DNA of 64,000 nt, taken from the NCBI RefSeq assembly GCF_001552595.1, contig NZ_BCRM01000029.1, positions 1-64,000 of the forward strand. Reading direction: 5' to 3'. The notes under the pieces are model-generated. The model was not told the DNA's origin and did not search any database. It saw nothing but the letters and a program-made list of their open reading frames with translations. Below are positions 9,801 through 18,254 of this stretch, piece by piece. The stretch is from Rhodococcus erythropolis NBRC 15567. GTDB lineage: Bacteria; Actinomycetota; Actinomycetes; Mycobacteriales; Mycobacteriaceae. The first letter of the stretch is position 1. The number at the start of each line of letters is the position of its first letter. Position numbers and translations under genes: made by a program.

Positions 9801-11224
9801 CAGAGTCCCGCCATCCGATCGAGGTGCCCGTAGGTCCACGATCTGTCACCGTCGGTGATGGCAACCGAATCGACAGCGCGGTGCACTGCGGAACGCAGAA
9901 GAGAATCAAGACTTCTGGGCTCGATCGAAGGATCGCCGCGCGCCGGCCTCGTGGCTCCCAGCTCGGCATCCGTCCACAGGGGCGGAGCAGGATGATCCGG
10001 CGGCGTGTCGACGAATGCCTCGAGAAACCGAACGAATCGATCATGATGCGCAGAAAGTTCGGCAGAGCTGTACAGCGCACCATTGGCCTCGAGATCGACA
10101 CGAACGTTCCCTGTGTAACCGGGGTAGACGTTGAGCGCAATGTCGTCGACCGGTCCGGTCGTGAGTACCTCGACGTGACCTCGTACCGCACCCAAGGTCA
10201 GGGTCCTGTCGAACAACATGACGTTGACGACCGGACCGAAAGATTGCACTCTTGACTTCCGTCGACCGTCAGTCAGAGCGGACATGTCCTCCCGGCGGTA
10301 ACGTTGGTGCCGAAGTGCCTCGCTCAGTGAGCTTTCGACAACGCATACCGCCGAGGAGGGTGTCGATGCACCCACGCCGCGAAGTACCAGAGGAACCACG
10401 TTCGACATCGCGCCTGGCAACGATCTCGACGCAGCAGTCACTCGCCCGGACACCGGCAGAGACAAACACAGGTCGTCGACACCACACATCAGTGCGACGT
10501 ATGACGCGAACGCCGATATCACCGTTGCTGCCGAGAGATCGGACAGTGGCACTGTGCCACTCGCTCGCAGCGTACTTCCCCGAGAAGTGCCCGTCGCGCT
10601 CGCTCCCAAGACCGGAGAGGAGGGAACTGACCGGAGTTTCTCGTGCCAGAATTCTCGATCGCGGACACAGCGCGGTGATTCTCGGTATCGGCTTTCCTGG
10701 CGGGCAACCGCCGCCACGCGATCCGACACAACCGAGTCGACCTGATCCGGCCTCACCGGGCCAGCGGACAGATAGATCTCGGCGGTGCGGCGCATCAGAA
10801 GTGCAGCGGAGTAACCGTCGAGTGCGATGTGATGCGCACGGTAGTACCAGAACCAGCGATGAGGGCCGACCTGCAACAGATTGGCGACGGTGAGGGCAGT
10901 ATCCGGAGCAAGAGTCGCCGTGCTCCACTCTCGATTCATCCACGTCATCGCTGCACGGACGGGATCGTCGTATCGACGGAAATCCAGCCTTCCGCCGATC
11001 AGCGTCAGATCAGGGTCTTCGTCCAATTCGGGCACTCCATCCGTCACACGTAGACGAAGGCCCGCAACGCCGAACTCACGGTGCGCGGCGACTGTCGATG
11101 ATTCCAGCCGAGATGCGTCCAGCTCACCGTTCAGATCAACGAACTGAGCTATGACAAACGGCGACGCCGGTTCAAGGGACTGAGCGAACCACAACGAGCG
11201 TTGTGCAGCTGTCAACGGCGTCAT
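6851..11224 (-). CDS. Non-ribosomal peptide synthetase, C-A-T-C
   Basis: A 1457-residue synthetase that activates one amino acid and has condensation domains on both sides. C1 (about 1-420) carries HHIALDG (131-137), resembling EntF-type siderophore domains. The A domain (about 440-940) carries the A3 loop FTSGSTGRPKA, the A5 motif AYGPTEA and the A10 lysine in NKKVDR. Aligned by eye to GrsA, the specificity residues read D-T-V-L-I-G-A-C-S-K, which I cannot assign to a substrate. The carrier serine is in DLGGDSL (Ser963). C2 carries HHIAADG (1142-1148). There is no thioesterase, reductase or second carrier domain, so the product must be released or extended by another enzyme not in this window. 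Its ATG overlaps the methyltransferase stop (ATGA). IS debris lies just past its 3' end, so downstream genes may have been lost. Confidence 0.95.
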   Translation of the reverse strand: MTPLTAAQRSLWFAQSLEPASPFVIAQFVDLNGELDASRLESSTVAAHREFGVAGLRLRVTDGVPELDEDPDLTLIGGRLDFRRYDDPVRAAMTWMNREWSTATLAPDTALTVANLLQVGPHRWFWYYRAHHIALDGYSAALLMRRTAEIYLSAGPVRPDQVDSVVSDRVAAVARQESRYRESPRCVRDREFWHEKLRSVPSSPVLGASATGTSRGSTLRASGTVPLSDLSAATVISAFASYVALMCGVDDLCLSLPVSGRVTAASRSLPGAMSNVVPLVLRGVGASTPSSAVCVVESSLSEALRHQRYRREDMSALTDGRRKSRVQSFGPVVNVMLFDRTLTLGAVRGHVEVLTTGPVDDIALNVYPGYTGNVRVDLEANGALYSSAELSAHHDRFVRFLEAFVDTPPDHPAPPLWTDAELGATRPARGDPSIEPRSLDSLLRSAVHRAVDSVAITDGDRSWTYGHLDRMAGLWSRHLKSVDVGPDDVVVVAIPRSIESVLAMWAVARVGATYVPIDPAHPAERLVDMLGVCKPKIGLTTFGLRNSLPYDLEWLFLDRDPDALGPSFDAEPSHADHRAYMIFTSGSTGRPKAVSVTHRGLANLAADIREKYELDSRSVVMHCASTSFDTSVVEMLAPALFGASSVICPPEIVGGFELEDLIRRHDVTHLLVTPSALTTLAPERVPCLKFLIVGGEKLPHELMRRWAPFVRVRSAYGPTEATCSVTITDVLNVDDRVTLGRLMHGVEAVVLDASLEPLSTGAAGELYLSGPGLARGYEGRAGETAARFVASTLSAGQRMFRSGDRVRWTVDAQLEFLGRTDDQVKVRGRRIELGEIDSVLYSHPSVEFATTLVRDLANGSPALVSYVKLHSGILDSDASIERLLTQKLPEYMVPVVVIRIDAVPLTTNKKVDRGALPAPTFERREAVRVATPIESRIVRTFEEVLTATEIGHSDSFFDLGGDSLSATRVIGRLNADFGINLGVRDLFDSPSAVALASSFGQHVGWVPPLEQAVDASTPLLSPAQEYIGRELTSPALYNLPFTIRVRGRLDHDALASAVHDVMVRHETLRTVYPDVAGSPRPLVVNPDWIPRGLQVVEGNSSDARAIVHQTLSRGFDVRSEIPIRLIVCAYGRDDHLLAAVVHHIAADGWSLAILARDLSIAYEARARNTHPTWPETAVRYSDYAMWRTEILGAQEAPSDLAVGQLEHWATVLDGAPSEISLPLDHTRPSKWTFGAGRVEFMLDPETHRGLTTSAKRAETGMFTVVHAVVKATLSALSGDHDIIVGSPVAGRGHPKLDDLVGMFVNTLVLRTHVDVAADFDSLVAECRRVELLAHDHSDVQFERLVDYLDPPRHASLHPFFQVAMSFENFPAAVLESDGLTFEVTPRPLDIAKCDLHFHFAEVFDETGAPAGIEAALVYSSDLFDAATATLFAKTLSATADALVKSPDAPLLALDTRS

Positions 11225-11865
11225 CGTCTCGCTCGGATCACGACGATCTCCTCAGTGACCTGGTCAGGGTCGATGACGCCGATCGACTCCAGGTATCGCC
11301 TGCGCGACAGCAAGACCGGGCCGAAAGGAATCGAGGTCCTCGAGACCACCGATGCCTCGAGATCGTGGTCGGCGAACAGTTCGACGGTGCGATCGATGCC
11401 GCTGAGTGCGGACTGGATCAGCAATATCGTTCCCTCCTTCTGCAGAACACCCGGTGCCGTGGCACATATGCGATCGAGCAACAGGCGTCCGTCATTGCCG
11501 CCGTCCCAACTACGAGCACGGCCGGTGCGCGGCGCACGGTCGTCCACGGACGGAACATAGGGCGGGTTCGAGACGACGAGGTCGAATCGACGACCGTGAA
11601 ACGGGGTCAGGAGATCTCCGTGACGGGCTTGGATTCTGTGACCGCGGAGTCGCCCGTTCATCCAGGTGCACACCGCGGCACGTCGTGAGATATCCACGGC
11701 GAAAATCGTTCCCGCCCCGGCCTTGGCCGCACACACACTCAACGCACCACTACCGGAGCACAGATCGAGAACCTGAGAAGACGCATCCAACTTCTCGGCG
11801 CGTACTGCGTCGGAGATGAGGCGAGTATCGCTCTGAGGCGCATAGACACCGGGAAATCGAATCAT
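11221..11865 (-). CDS. HemK-like SAM-dependent methyltransferase
   Basis: A 214-residue Rossmann methyltransferase with the SAM motif VLDLCSGSGALSV and the amide-methylating signature SNPPYVPS. NPPY enzymes usually N-methylate glutamine or nucleobases, so a tailoring role on the peptide is possible, as is a housekeeping release-factor-type role. I chose the ATG at 11865 because an AGGAG lies about nine bases upstream; the longer frame runs into the DUF2231 gene. Its stop overlaps the NRPS start, implying coupled translation. Confidence 0.85.
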   Translation of the reverse strand: MIRFPGVYAPQSDTRLISDAVRAEKLDASSQVLDLCSGSGALSVCAAKAGAGTIFAVDISRRAAVCTWMNGRLRGHRIQARHGDLLTPFHGRRFDLVVSNPPYVPSVDDRAPRTGRARSWDGGNDGRLLLDRICATAPGVLQKEGTILLIQSALSGIDRTVELFADHDLEASVVSRTSIPFGPVLLSRRRYLESIGVIDPDQVTEEIVVIRARR

Positions 11866-11903
11866 CACACTGCGCTCCTGCCGTGGACTTGCTCGGTGGA
11901 TGT

Positions 11904-12401
11904 CTACGACTCCTCCTGCCAGACTGCCTTCGCTCCGCTCTCCCCGATTCGATAGACCTGGACCATCGAACCAACGGCCGCCACGATTACCAATGCCGCT
12001 ATCGCCACTGTCACGACTCGGAGCAGCGTCGAACTGTCGGACAGTGAAGTTCGTGCGGTTCGCCACTCGGTGAATCTGTTGGTATGCAGAACCCACCATA
12101 TCGCCGCGAACACGAACACCGCGATGGACCAGATCAGAAGTTGATCACCGAGTTCGGCGTGAATCTCGATCAACTCGCTGTGGGGCGAATTGTGTTCGAG
12201 CCATTCACCTGCATCGGTCGTGATCGGAACGAGTATCAACGTGACGAGGGCGATGGCCGGTGGGAAAATGCCGAGCCTGCGCCGAGCACTCGGCCACAGA
12301 ACGGAGCAGAGAACCAGAACCGCCGAGAGCGGAGCCAACACGACAACGAAATGAACGAGGAGTGGGTGAGCGGGTAATCCGCCGATCGTGGTCAGGCCCA
12401 T
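11904..12401 (-). CDS. DUF2231 four-helix membrane protein
   Basis: A 165-residue integral membrane protein starting at MGLTTIGGLPAHPLL; a TTG three codons earlier is the alternative start. It has four hydrophobic segments and His residues in HPLLVH and EIHAELGD, the pattern of DUF2231 proteins, some of which are thought to bind heme or metal. It is strikingly similar to the protein at 24994-25494, including the end QVYRIGESGAKAVW. It sits between the kinase and the methyltransferase with 63- and 38-base gaps. Confidence 0.85.
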   Translation of the reverse strand: MGLTTIGGLPAHPLLVHFVVVLAPLSAVLVLCSVLWPSARRRLGIFPPAIALVTLILVPITTDAGEWLEHNSPHSELIEIHAELGDQLLIWSIAVFVFAAIWWVLHTNRFTEWRTARTSLSDSSTLLRVVTVAIAALVIVAAVGSMVQVYRIGESGAKAVWQEES

Positions 12402-12464
12402 GTCGATCAACGTAGGCAGGATTTCTTGGAGAGTTCTGGGGATCGTGGTCGAACGTGCTCGGTG

Positions 12465-13700
12465 TCACCGAGCTACCGGCAGCACAATCTCGAAGGACGA
12501 GCCGACATCCGGTCTCGATTCGACGAAGACTTTCCCTCGGTGCGCGTGCGCGATCTCGCGTACCAAGGACAATCCGATGCCGTATCGCCGGCTACCGGCG
12601 GGTTGAGTCGGGCCGTGTGAGAATCGGTCGAACAGAATCGGAACCGCTTCAGGTTCGATTCCGATTCCGGTATCGCTCACGCGGATTCTGACGTGGTCGC
12701 GATCTCCCTCGACGCGGAGAACGACGTGCCCTCCTGGACGCTCGTGAGCAAGCGCATTGTCGACAAGCGCGAGAACACCTCGGCGCAAAGCCGATTCGAT
12801 CCCCAAGACCACTGGCTCTCCAGTTCCGGCCTTGCTCACGTCGACGGAAACGCCGGATTTCTGAGCATGATCGGCCACACTGTCACGGACTTTCTCACAC
12901 ACTGCCGCCATGTCCACTCGATTCCGGGGTTGTCCGCTGTCGTCCATTGATGCGGCCATCAACAGGTCCTCGATGACTTCGCCGAGGGCCCGAGTGTCGT
13001 CCACCAGCCCGTTGAGCTGCGAAACAAGCTCAGAAGACTCGAGCGAGTCTCCGCGTCGAGCCAAAAGTTGTGCACGGGTGTGCAGTACGGTCAACGGCGC
13101 ACGTAGTTCGTGCGATGCATCGGCGACAAAACGACGTTGCAGCTCAAGCGCCTGCGTGAGTGGCTGAATCGCACGTCTGGACAACAACACCACCACGCCC
13201 ACAGATGCAGCAATTCCTGTGAGTTCGGCAAACCCGAGTGCGAGAAGCAATCGCTGCCTTCCTGATTCATAAGGCCCCAGTGCCGCGATCACGACAACGC
13301 GACCTTCCGCACCGTCTGAGACGAGGGCCCTGAAGTTACTGTCGCCATCGGTGAAATCCGAATACCCAGCAGGCGCATCCAAAAGTTCTGCGGTCCCTGT
13401 GGGGGCATGCACGCTCACGGTCTCCACGCCACCATTGGAACGAAAGGCCAGCGACATACCGGGTGGAGGATCGTCCGCATCGTCTGCTGTGGCTGCAACC
13501 TCGGTTAGTGCAGAACGAATCTGACGATCCTGTGCCCGCGCATACCCCACGTAGGACACCGCTCCGACGATCAGCAACACGGCACCGAGAGCAATGGCGG
13601 CTTGGACCGCAGCTGAACGTCCGGCTCGCCGTAGGCGCACCTCGTCACCGAACCCGATCACGGACGACTGCCTGTCCTTGTTTTTGCTGCGGACAATCAT
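12465..13700 (-). CDS. Sensor histidine kinase
   Basis: A 411-residue membrane kinase. Two membrane segments (about 30-55 and 150-172) enclose an extracytoplasmic sensor domain of roughly 95 residues. The H-box VADASHELRAPLTVLH follows, then the N-box VDNALAHERPGGH, DTGIGI and RRYGIGLSLV. The start ATG overlaps the stop of the response regulator upstream. Because the NRPS lies in the same direction with small gaps, this kinase may sense the condition that calls for the peptide. Confidence 0.92.
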   Translation of the reverse strand: MIVRSKNKDRQSSVIGFGDEVRLRRAGRSAAVQAAIALGAVLLIVGAVSYVGYARAQDRQIRSALTEVAATADDADDPPPGMSLAFRSNGGVETVSVHAPTGTAELLDAPAGYSDFTDGDSNFRALVSDGAEGRVVVIAALGPYESGRQRLLLALGFAELTGIAASVGVVVLLSRRAIQPLTQALELQRRFVADASHELRAPLTVLHTRAQLLARRGDSLESSELVSQLNGLVDDTRALGEVIEDLLMAASMDDSGQPRNRVDMAAVCEKVRDSVADHAQKSGVSVDVSKAGTGEPVVLGIESALRRGVLALVDNALAHERPGGHVVLRVEGDRDHVRIRVSDTGIGIEPEAVPILFDRFSHGPTQPAGSRRYGIGLSLVREIAHAHRGKVFVESRPDVGSSFEIVLPVAR

Positions 13701-14359
13701 GATCCGAGCCGGTATCCGAGTCCGTGGACGGTGGCGACGACGTCCCTGCCCAGTTTCCGCCTGAGATAGTGGACATAAGTGTCAACGGTGCCTGGAGTAT
13801 CGGCACTTCCGAAGACACGCCCCAGAAGCTGAGTCCGAGAAAAGACCTGCCCAGGCGATGCGCACAGAAATCCGAGCAGTTCGCTCTCGCGTTCGGACAA
13901 CGAGGTCACCGATCCGGACTCGGTGTCGGTAGCCGTCCGGTTCGCTCGATCGATTTCCCACCTTCCGACCACGATCGGCACTACGGAGGTTCGGCGACGC
14001 AACAGGGCACGCATTCGAGCCAACAACTCGGGGATCTCGAAGGGTTTGACCAAGTAGTCCTCGGCACCGGCATCGAGTCCCTCCACACGATCGGCAACGG
14101 AACCGCGAGCAGTGAGGATCAACGACGGTACTGAGCAATCCCTCGCCCGAAGGGTTTTGAGCAACTCCACGCCGCCGATGACCGGTACTCCACGATCGAA
14201 GACGAAAGCATCGTAGGTGCGAGTCAACGCCAGATGCAGACCGACTTGTCCGTCATGAGCTACGTCCACGTCGTGCCCTTCCTCCTCGAAGAGGTCCGCG
14301 AGCATGCCGGCCAATTGACGGTCGTCCTCGACAAGGAGAATTCGTGGTTTCGCGCCCAT
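13697..14359 (-). CDS. OmpR-family response regulator
   Basis: A 220-residue regulator starting at MGAKPRILLVEDD; the frame is open 27 codons further but those residues do not fit the family. The receiver carries the acidic ED pair, the acceptor Asp in FVFDRGVP and the Lys in DYLVKPFEIPE. The C-terminal winged helix ends TVHGLGYRLGS. It heads the minus-strand operon and is divergent from the ApbE redox operon, with about 180 bases between them, so it could regulate both. Confidence 0.92.
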   Translation of the reverse strand: MGAKPRILLVEDDRQLAGMLADLFEEEGHDVDVAHDGQVGLHLALTRTYDAFVFDRGVPVIGGVELLKTLRARDCSVPSLILTARGSVADRVEGLDAGAEDYLVKPFEIPELLARMRALLRRRTSVVPIVVGRWEIDRANRTATDTESGSVTSLSERESELLGFLCASPGQVFSRTQLLGRVFGSADTPGTVDTYVHYLRRKLGRDVVATVHGLGYRLGS

Positions 14360-14538
14360 GCCTGCGAGCCTGCCACGTCCGTTCTGAGAACTCTCCAAGA
14401 TTGAAGCGCGATCGTGGAACTCGGAGCTCTCCGACGGCACTACCGATTCCCAGCAGCTTCACAGCAGACACGCAGCCCTGGACAAGCACCTCGGCCGATT
14501 GTTGAGTTCTCCATCGAATCTTCGAGAGCAGGCATCAT

Positions 14539-14814
14539 ATGGATACACCGGAAGACGGATTTCGACACACCCGAATCGTCACCGGGGCCCTCGTGGCATT
14601 CGGAGTCGTCGGTGTTGTCGGCGGAACAGTACTTGCCTATTCGGATACGCAGGCCACGGCCACCACAGCGACCACGGACGAAGCCAAGCAATCGAGCAGT
14701 CCGTCTGGCGGTAGTACAGCTCCGAACTCGCAATCGACAACTACCCCAACCGCGGCGGCGCCGAAGCTGTCGAGCGGGAGTTCCACCTCCCACGCTCGAT
14801 CGGCCGGATCGTGA
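14539..14814 (+). CDS. Small membrane-anchored Ser/Thr-rich protein
   Basis: A 91-residue protein with one transmembrane or signal-anchor segment (about 12-34) and a low-complexity Ser/Thr/Pro/Ala tail that would lie outside the membrane. It has no recognisable FMN_bind domain. It is the first gene of the redox operon and its stop overlaps the GTG of apbE (GTGA). It may be a structural or assembly partner of the electron-transfer proteins downstream. Confidence 0.7.
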   Translation: MDTPEDGFRHTRIVTGALVAFGVVGVVGGTVLAYSDTQATATTATTDEAKQSSSPSGGSTAPNSQSTTTPTAAAPKLSSGSSTSHARSAGS

Positions 14815-15752
14815 CCACCTCCCCGATCGTCGCGAGTTCCATATGGAGGGTGTGGGGCCTCGAGTCCTCGGTCGTGGTGACAAAACCGGAATCGATTCAA
14901 TCGGCCAGGTCGATCATCGACGAGCGTCTTCGCGAAATAGAGTTGGCATGCAGCCGATTTCGCAACGATTCGGAAGTTCGGGCGTTCGAGAATGCAGGAG
15001 GAATGCCGGTCGAAGTGAGCAGCACCCTTGCCCGGCTGATCCAGACAGCACTCGATGGCGCCGAGCGCACTGACGGAGCCGTCGACCCGACCATCGGCGC
15101 AGCGCTCGTCGCGCTCGGATATGACCGCGATTTCGCGCTGATCGAAGGCAGGGACGTACCGATCAAGACGTCGTTCGTGTCTACTCCGCAGTGGACCTCG
15201 GTCAGGCTCGACGGACAAACGGTCACAGTTCCCTCGGGCGTCCAACTCGACCTCGGGGCAACGGCAAAGGCACTTGCAGCAGACGAATGTGCGCAAGCCG
15301 TCAGTATGTCGCTCGCCTGCGGCGTGCTGGTGTGCCTCGGCGGAGACATCGCTACCGCCGGACCGGCGCCAGACGGTGGGTGGATCGTCCTCGTCCAAGA
15401 CGGCGACGACGCCCCGGCCGATACGGTCGCCATTGCAGGCGGGACAGCCATCGCTACATCGAGCACCAGGAAGCGTCGATGGTCGCAGAACGGTAGACAC
15501 GTGCACCACATCGTCGATCCGCGGAGCGGCACCAGCGTTGATGCCGCATGGCAGACGGTCACCGTCGGCGCGGACAGTTGTGTGTCGGCAAACCTCGCGA
15601 GCACCGCCTGCATCGTCCGAGGTTTCGAAGGGGCACGGGACCTCCTGAACACGGGCCTACCGGCGCGACTGGTGGACCGTGCTGGTGAGATCCGCCTACT
15701 GAACGGATGGCCGACGGACGATGCGGTCGCCACTGGCAGAAGGGAACCCTAG
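14811..15752 (+). CDS. apbE: FAD:protein FMN transferase
   Basis: A 313-residue ApbE-family enzyme that transfers FMN from FAD to a Thr/Ser of target proteins, using Mg2+. The family core is visible as LDLGATAKALAAD and the later HIVDPRSGTS, with TDGAVDPTIGA near residue 85. It starts at GTG 14811 overlapping the previous stop. No lipoprotein signal is visible, which suggests it works in the cytoplasm, unlike many Gram-negative ApbE proteins. The flavin acceptor is not obvious in this operon. Confidence 0.92.
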   Translation: MTTSPIVASSIWRVWGLESSVVVTKPESIQSARSIIDERLREIELACSRFRNDSEVRAFENAGGMPVEVSSTLARLIQTALDGAERTDGAVDPTIGAALVALGYDRDFALIEGRDVPIKTSFVSTPQWTSVRLDGQTVTVPSGVQLDLGATAKALAADECAQAVSMSLACGVLVCLGGDIATAGPAPDGGWIVLVQDGDDAPADTVAIAGGTAIATSSTRKRRWSQNGRHVHHIVDPRSGTSVDAAWQTVTVGADSCVSANLASTACIVRGFEGARDLLNTGLPARLVDRAGEIRLLNGWPTDDAVATGRREP

Positions 15753-15754
15753 TC

Positions 15755-16312
15755 GTGGACGAAGCACTGTGGGCATTGGGTCGAGGCACAGGTATCACCG
15801 CTCTCGTGTTCCTGACGATGTCGATGGTTCTCGGAATCGTCACACGGTCGGGGAGAGCTCTAGCGGGACTACCTCGATTCGGCGTACAGAACGTCCACAG
15901 GGCCGCCGCCTTGATCGGGGTGATCCTCGTAGTCGTACACATGCTGGCACTGTTGGCCGATCCATACGCACAATTGAAACTCGTCGACTTCGTCTTCCCC
16001 TTCCTGGGTAACTATCGTGCCTTCTGGCTCGGAATGGGCACCCTCGCGTTCGATATTCTCATCGCAGTGTCCTTGACAGGACTACTGCGAAATCGCATAG
16101 GAAACAAAACTTTTCGAATCGTTCATTGGAGCGCGTACGCCCTGTGGCCGATCGCGTTCGCACACGGACTGGGAAACGGAACGGACTCAGGACACACGTG
16201 GTTTCTCACCATCGCCATCGGATCAGCCGTCGCGGTGGCCGGAGCAGTTCTCTGGCGACTCCGAACAGACTTCGTCGAATTCTCGACCCTGCGCCTCACA
16301 GAAAGGACATGA
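15755..16312 (+). CDS. Ferric-reductase-like heme membrane protein
   Basis: A 185-residue membrane protein with five or six hydrophobic helices. Conserved-looking histidines lie in NVHRAAAL, VVHML, IVHWSAY and FAHGLG, the paired-His layout of ferric reductase/YedZ-type b-heme proteins. I chose the GTG at 15755, three bases after the apbE stop and about 11 bases after AGAAGGG. It would carry electrons across the membrane between the Fe-S proteins and an external acceptor. Confidence 0.85.
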   Translation: MDEALWALGRGTGITALVFLTMSMVLGIVTRSGRALAGLPRFGVQNVHRAAALIGVILVVVHMLALLADPYAQLKLVDFVFPFLGNYRAFWLGMGTLAFDILIAVSLTGLLRNRIGNKTFRIVHWSAYALWPIAFAHGLGNGTDSGHTWFLTIAIGSAVAVAGAVLWRLRTDFVEFSTLRLTERT

Positions 16313-16313
16313 C

Positions 16314-17531
16314 GTGACAACCGAATCCACCCGTGTCGGACTTCTCGCCGCATGCTCACCCGATCTAGCCACCCACACGGCCCTCCACGGCCACAACCCA
16401 CGCTCGTCACCAGGTACCTTGAGCCGACAGCTCGCCGATGCGGGTCTCCACGGGAAAGGTGGGGCGGCATTTTCCACTGCGCGAAAACTCGATTCCGTAA
16501 CTGGACGGCGTGTCGTGGTCATCGCAAACGGCAGCGAAGGCGAACCGCTCAGCGACAAGGATGCAGTACTACTCGAACGTGCGCCGCACCTCGTCCTCGA
16601 CGGCTTACAACTCGTCGCACACGAGTACGAAAGCGAAGAAACATACCTGTACGCAGGATCGCAGCAGCTTCAATTCGTACGGAATGCGTTGCAAGAAAGA
16701 AGGACTGCCGGGCTGACCGAGTCCTCGGTCACACTCGTGGCTTCACCGAAGACATTCATCAGCGGCGAGACATCCGCGGTAGTCGGAACGATCGAAGGCC
16801 GAGCACCCATCCCTCGAGACCGCTCGGTACACAGCACCGTGGCCGGGCTGAACGGTCGACCCACCGTGGTTCACAATGTCGAGACACTGGCACACATCGC
16901 ACTCATCGCCCGATACGGACCCGAGTGGTTTCGCACGCGAGGGCTGGGCGACGCGTCGGGGACCACCTTGATCACCCTGTCAGGTGATGTGACCGTGAGT
17001 GGTGTCGTCGAGATCCCGATGGGAATTCCATTGGATCAGTTGGTGACCCAGTATTCACGTACTGATACTGCGTCGATCAGAGCAGTCCTCGTCGGCGGGT
17101 TTCACGGAGGTTGGGTCGATGCGCAAGACTTGCCGACCACAAACATGACAACAACGGCTTTGGCGACGGTCGGTGCTTCGCCCGGCGCCGGAGTCATTCA
17201 CGTACTGGGTCACGCAAGGTGTGGTCTGAAGACTTCAGCCGACATCGTTGAGTATCTCGCCGATCAAAGCGCTCGTCAGTGTGGACCGTGCATCAACGGA
17301 ATGCCCCGAATGGCACGCGCGTTGTCCGATATTGCCTATCGCTCAGGGGCGGCCCACACCCAGGAGTCGATCCGATATCTGGCGGATCTGATCGAAGGGC
17401 GTGGGACATGCAAACATCCGGACGGGACAGTGAGATTCGTGAAGAGTTCCCTTCGCGTTTTCCAGCACGATCTCCGAATGCACGCTGCAGGAGCCTGCGA
17501 GGTCGGCACACGGATGGGAGCCGCATCATGA
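16314..17531 (+). CDS. NuoF/RnfC-like SLBB flavo-Fe-S protein
   Basis: A 405-residue homologue of the 51-kDa NADH-binding subunit of complex I, without its usual partners. It shows the FMN/NADH region GLHGKGGAAFSTARK, NGSEGEP, the HNVETLAHIALI segment with YGPEWF, an SLBB region, and a C-terminal cluster with SARQCGPCINGM and GTCKHPDG. It starts at GTG 16314 directly after the heme protein. It probably feeds electrons from NAD(P)H to the ferredoxin and the heme protein. Confidence 0.9.
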   Translation: MTTESTRVGLLAACSPDLATHTALHGHNPRSSPGTLSRQLADAGLHGKGGAAFSTARKLDSVTGRRVVVIANGSEGEPLSDKDAVLLERAPHLVLDGLQLVAHEYESEETYLYAGSQQLQFVRNALQERRTAGLTESSVTLVASPKTFISGETSAVVGTIEGRAPIPRDRSVHSTVAGLNGRPTVVHNVETLAHIALIARYGPEWFRTRGLGDASGTTLITLSGDVTVSGVVEIPMGIPLDQLVTQYSRTDTASIRAVLVGGFHGGWVDAQDLPTTNMTTTALATVGASPGAGVIHVLGHARCGLKTSADIVEYLADQSARQCGPCINGMPRMARALSDIAYRSGAAHTQESIRYLADLIEGRGTCKHPDGTVRFVKSSLRVFQHDLRMHAAGACEVGTRMGAAS

Positions 17532-17761
17532 GCACAAAATCGCCCAAAGTCCTACACATCGATTGGACTACGTGTGAAGGTCGAGGACTCTGCACAGAAT
17601 TGCTGCCGACCCTACTGACGCGTGACGAATGGGGATACCCACTCCCATACGATCGCCGACGTGAGCCACACATCCCCACCGAACTCAAAACGGACGCCCA
17701 ACGCGCCGTCAAACTCTGCCCCAAAGCCTCATTGCGGATTATCTCGAGGCCGGACCGATAG
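17528..17761 (+). CDS. Ferredoxin, probably [3Fe-4S]
   Basis: A 77-residue ferredoxin with CEGRGLC and a later LCPKASL, giving only three cluster cysteines, which favours a [3Fe-4S] centre. The ATG at 17528 overlaps the stop of the NuoF-like gene (ATGA). It is the last gene of the redox operon and the likely soluble electron carrier. Confidence 0.88.
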   Translation: MSTKSPKVLHIDWTTCEGRGLCTELLPTLLTRDEWGYPLPYDRRREPHIPTELKTDAQRAVKLCPKASLRIISRPDR

Positions 17762-18254
17762 AATCTCAGGCCACGTCAACGGCGGACGAGTCCAATGCCG
17801 TGCAGGCGAGAGCGCTTCTGGCCCAGTCATATTCGAAGATCGACGAACTGTCGGCGCGTATCGAATCCGCGTCGCGACTGGTGCGGGGTCCGCGTCCGGT
17901 CGCTCCCGCATTGGCGTCGGCGGCGCGCACCGACGCGGCGGCTGCGCAAGAACCTTCATCGGGTGCATGCTCTGGTCGAGCAATCGATATGCCGCTTTCG
18001 AGCACGGTGATCAAAAGCCGACAGCCGCCCTGGACACAGTCACGTCCAGGTTCGGTCACGACGACAGGCACAGTGCTCACGGATTCCGTGAAATGCGAAT
18101 TTCTCGAACACGCACCCCTCATTTGCAACAGTAATTCCCAGAGACGAATTGTTACGCTCTCGATCGGTCACGTGTTCACTGCTAAATCGTCCGTGGCGCT
18201 GATCGTAGGCGATCTCCGACAAACAACGCGTTTCCTTCGAGATCGTGGCGGGAT
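17762..18254. other. Intergenic stretch, no firm gene
   Basis: On the plus strand about 70 codons from roughly 17727 to 17960 have coding-like character (QARALLAQSYSKIDELSAR), but no start is convincing and the frame degrades downstream. It may be the remnant of a helical protein. The rest holds nothing recognisable. Confidence 0.3.
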
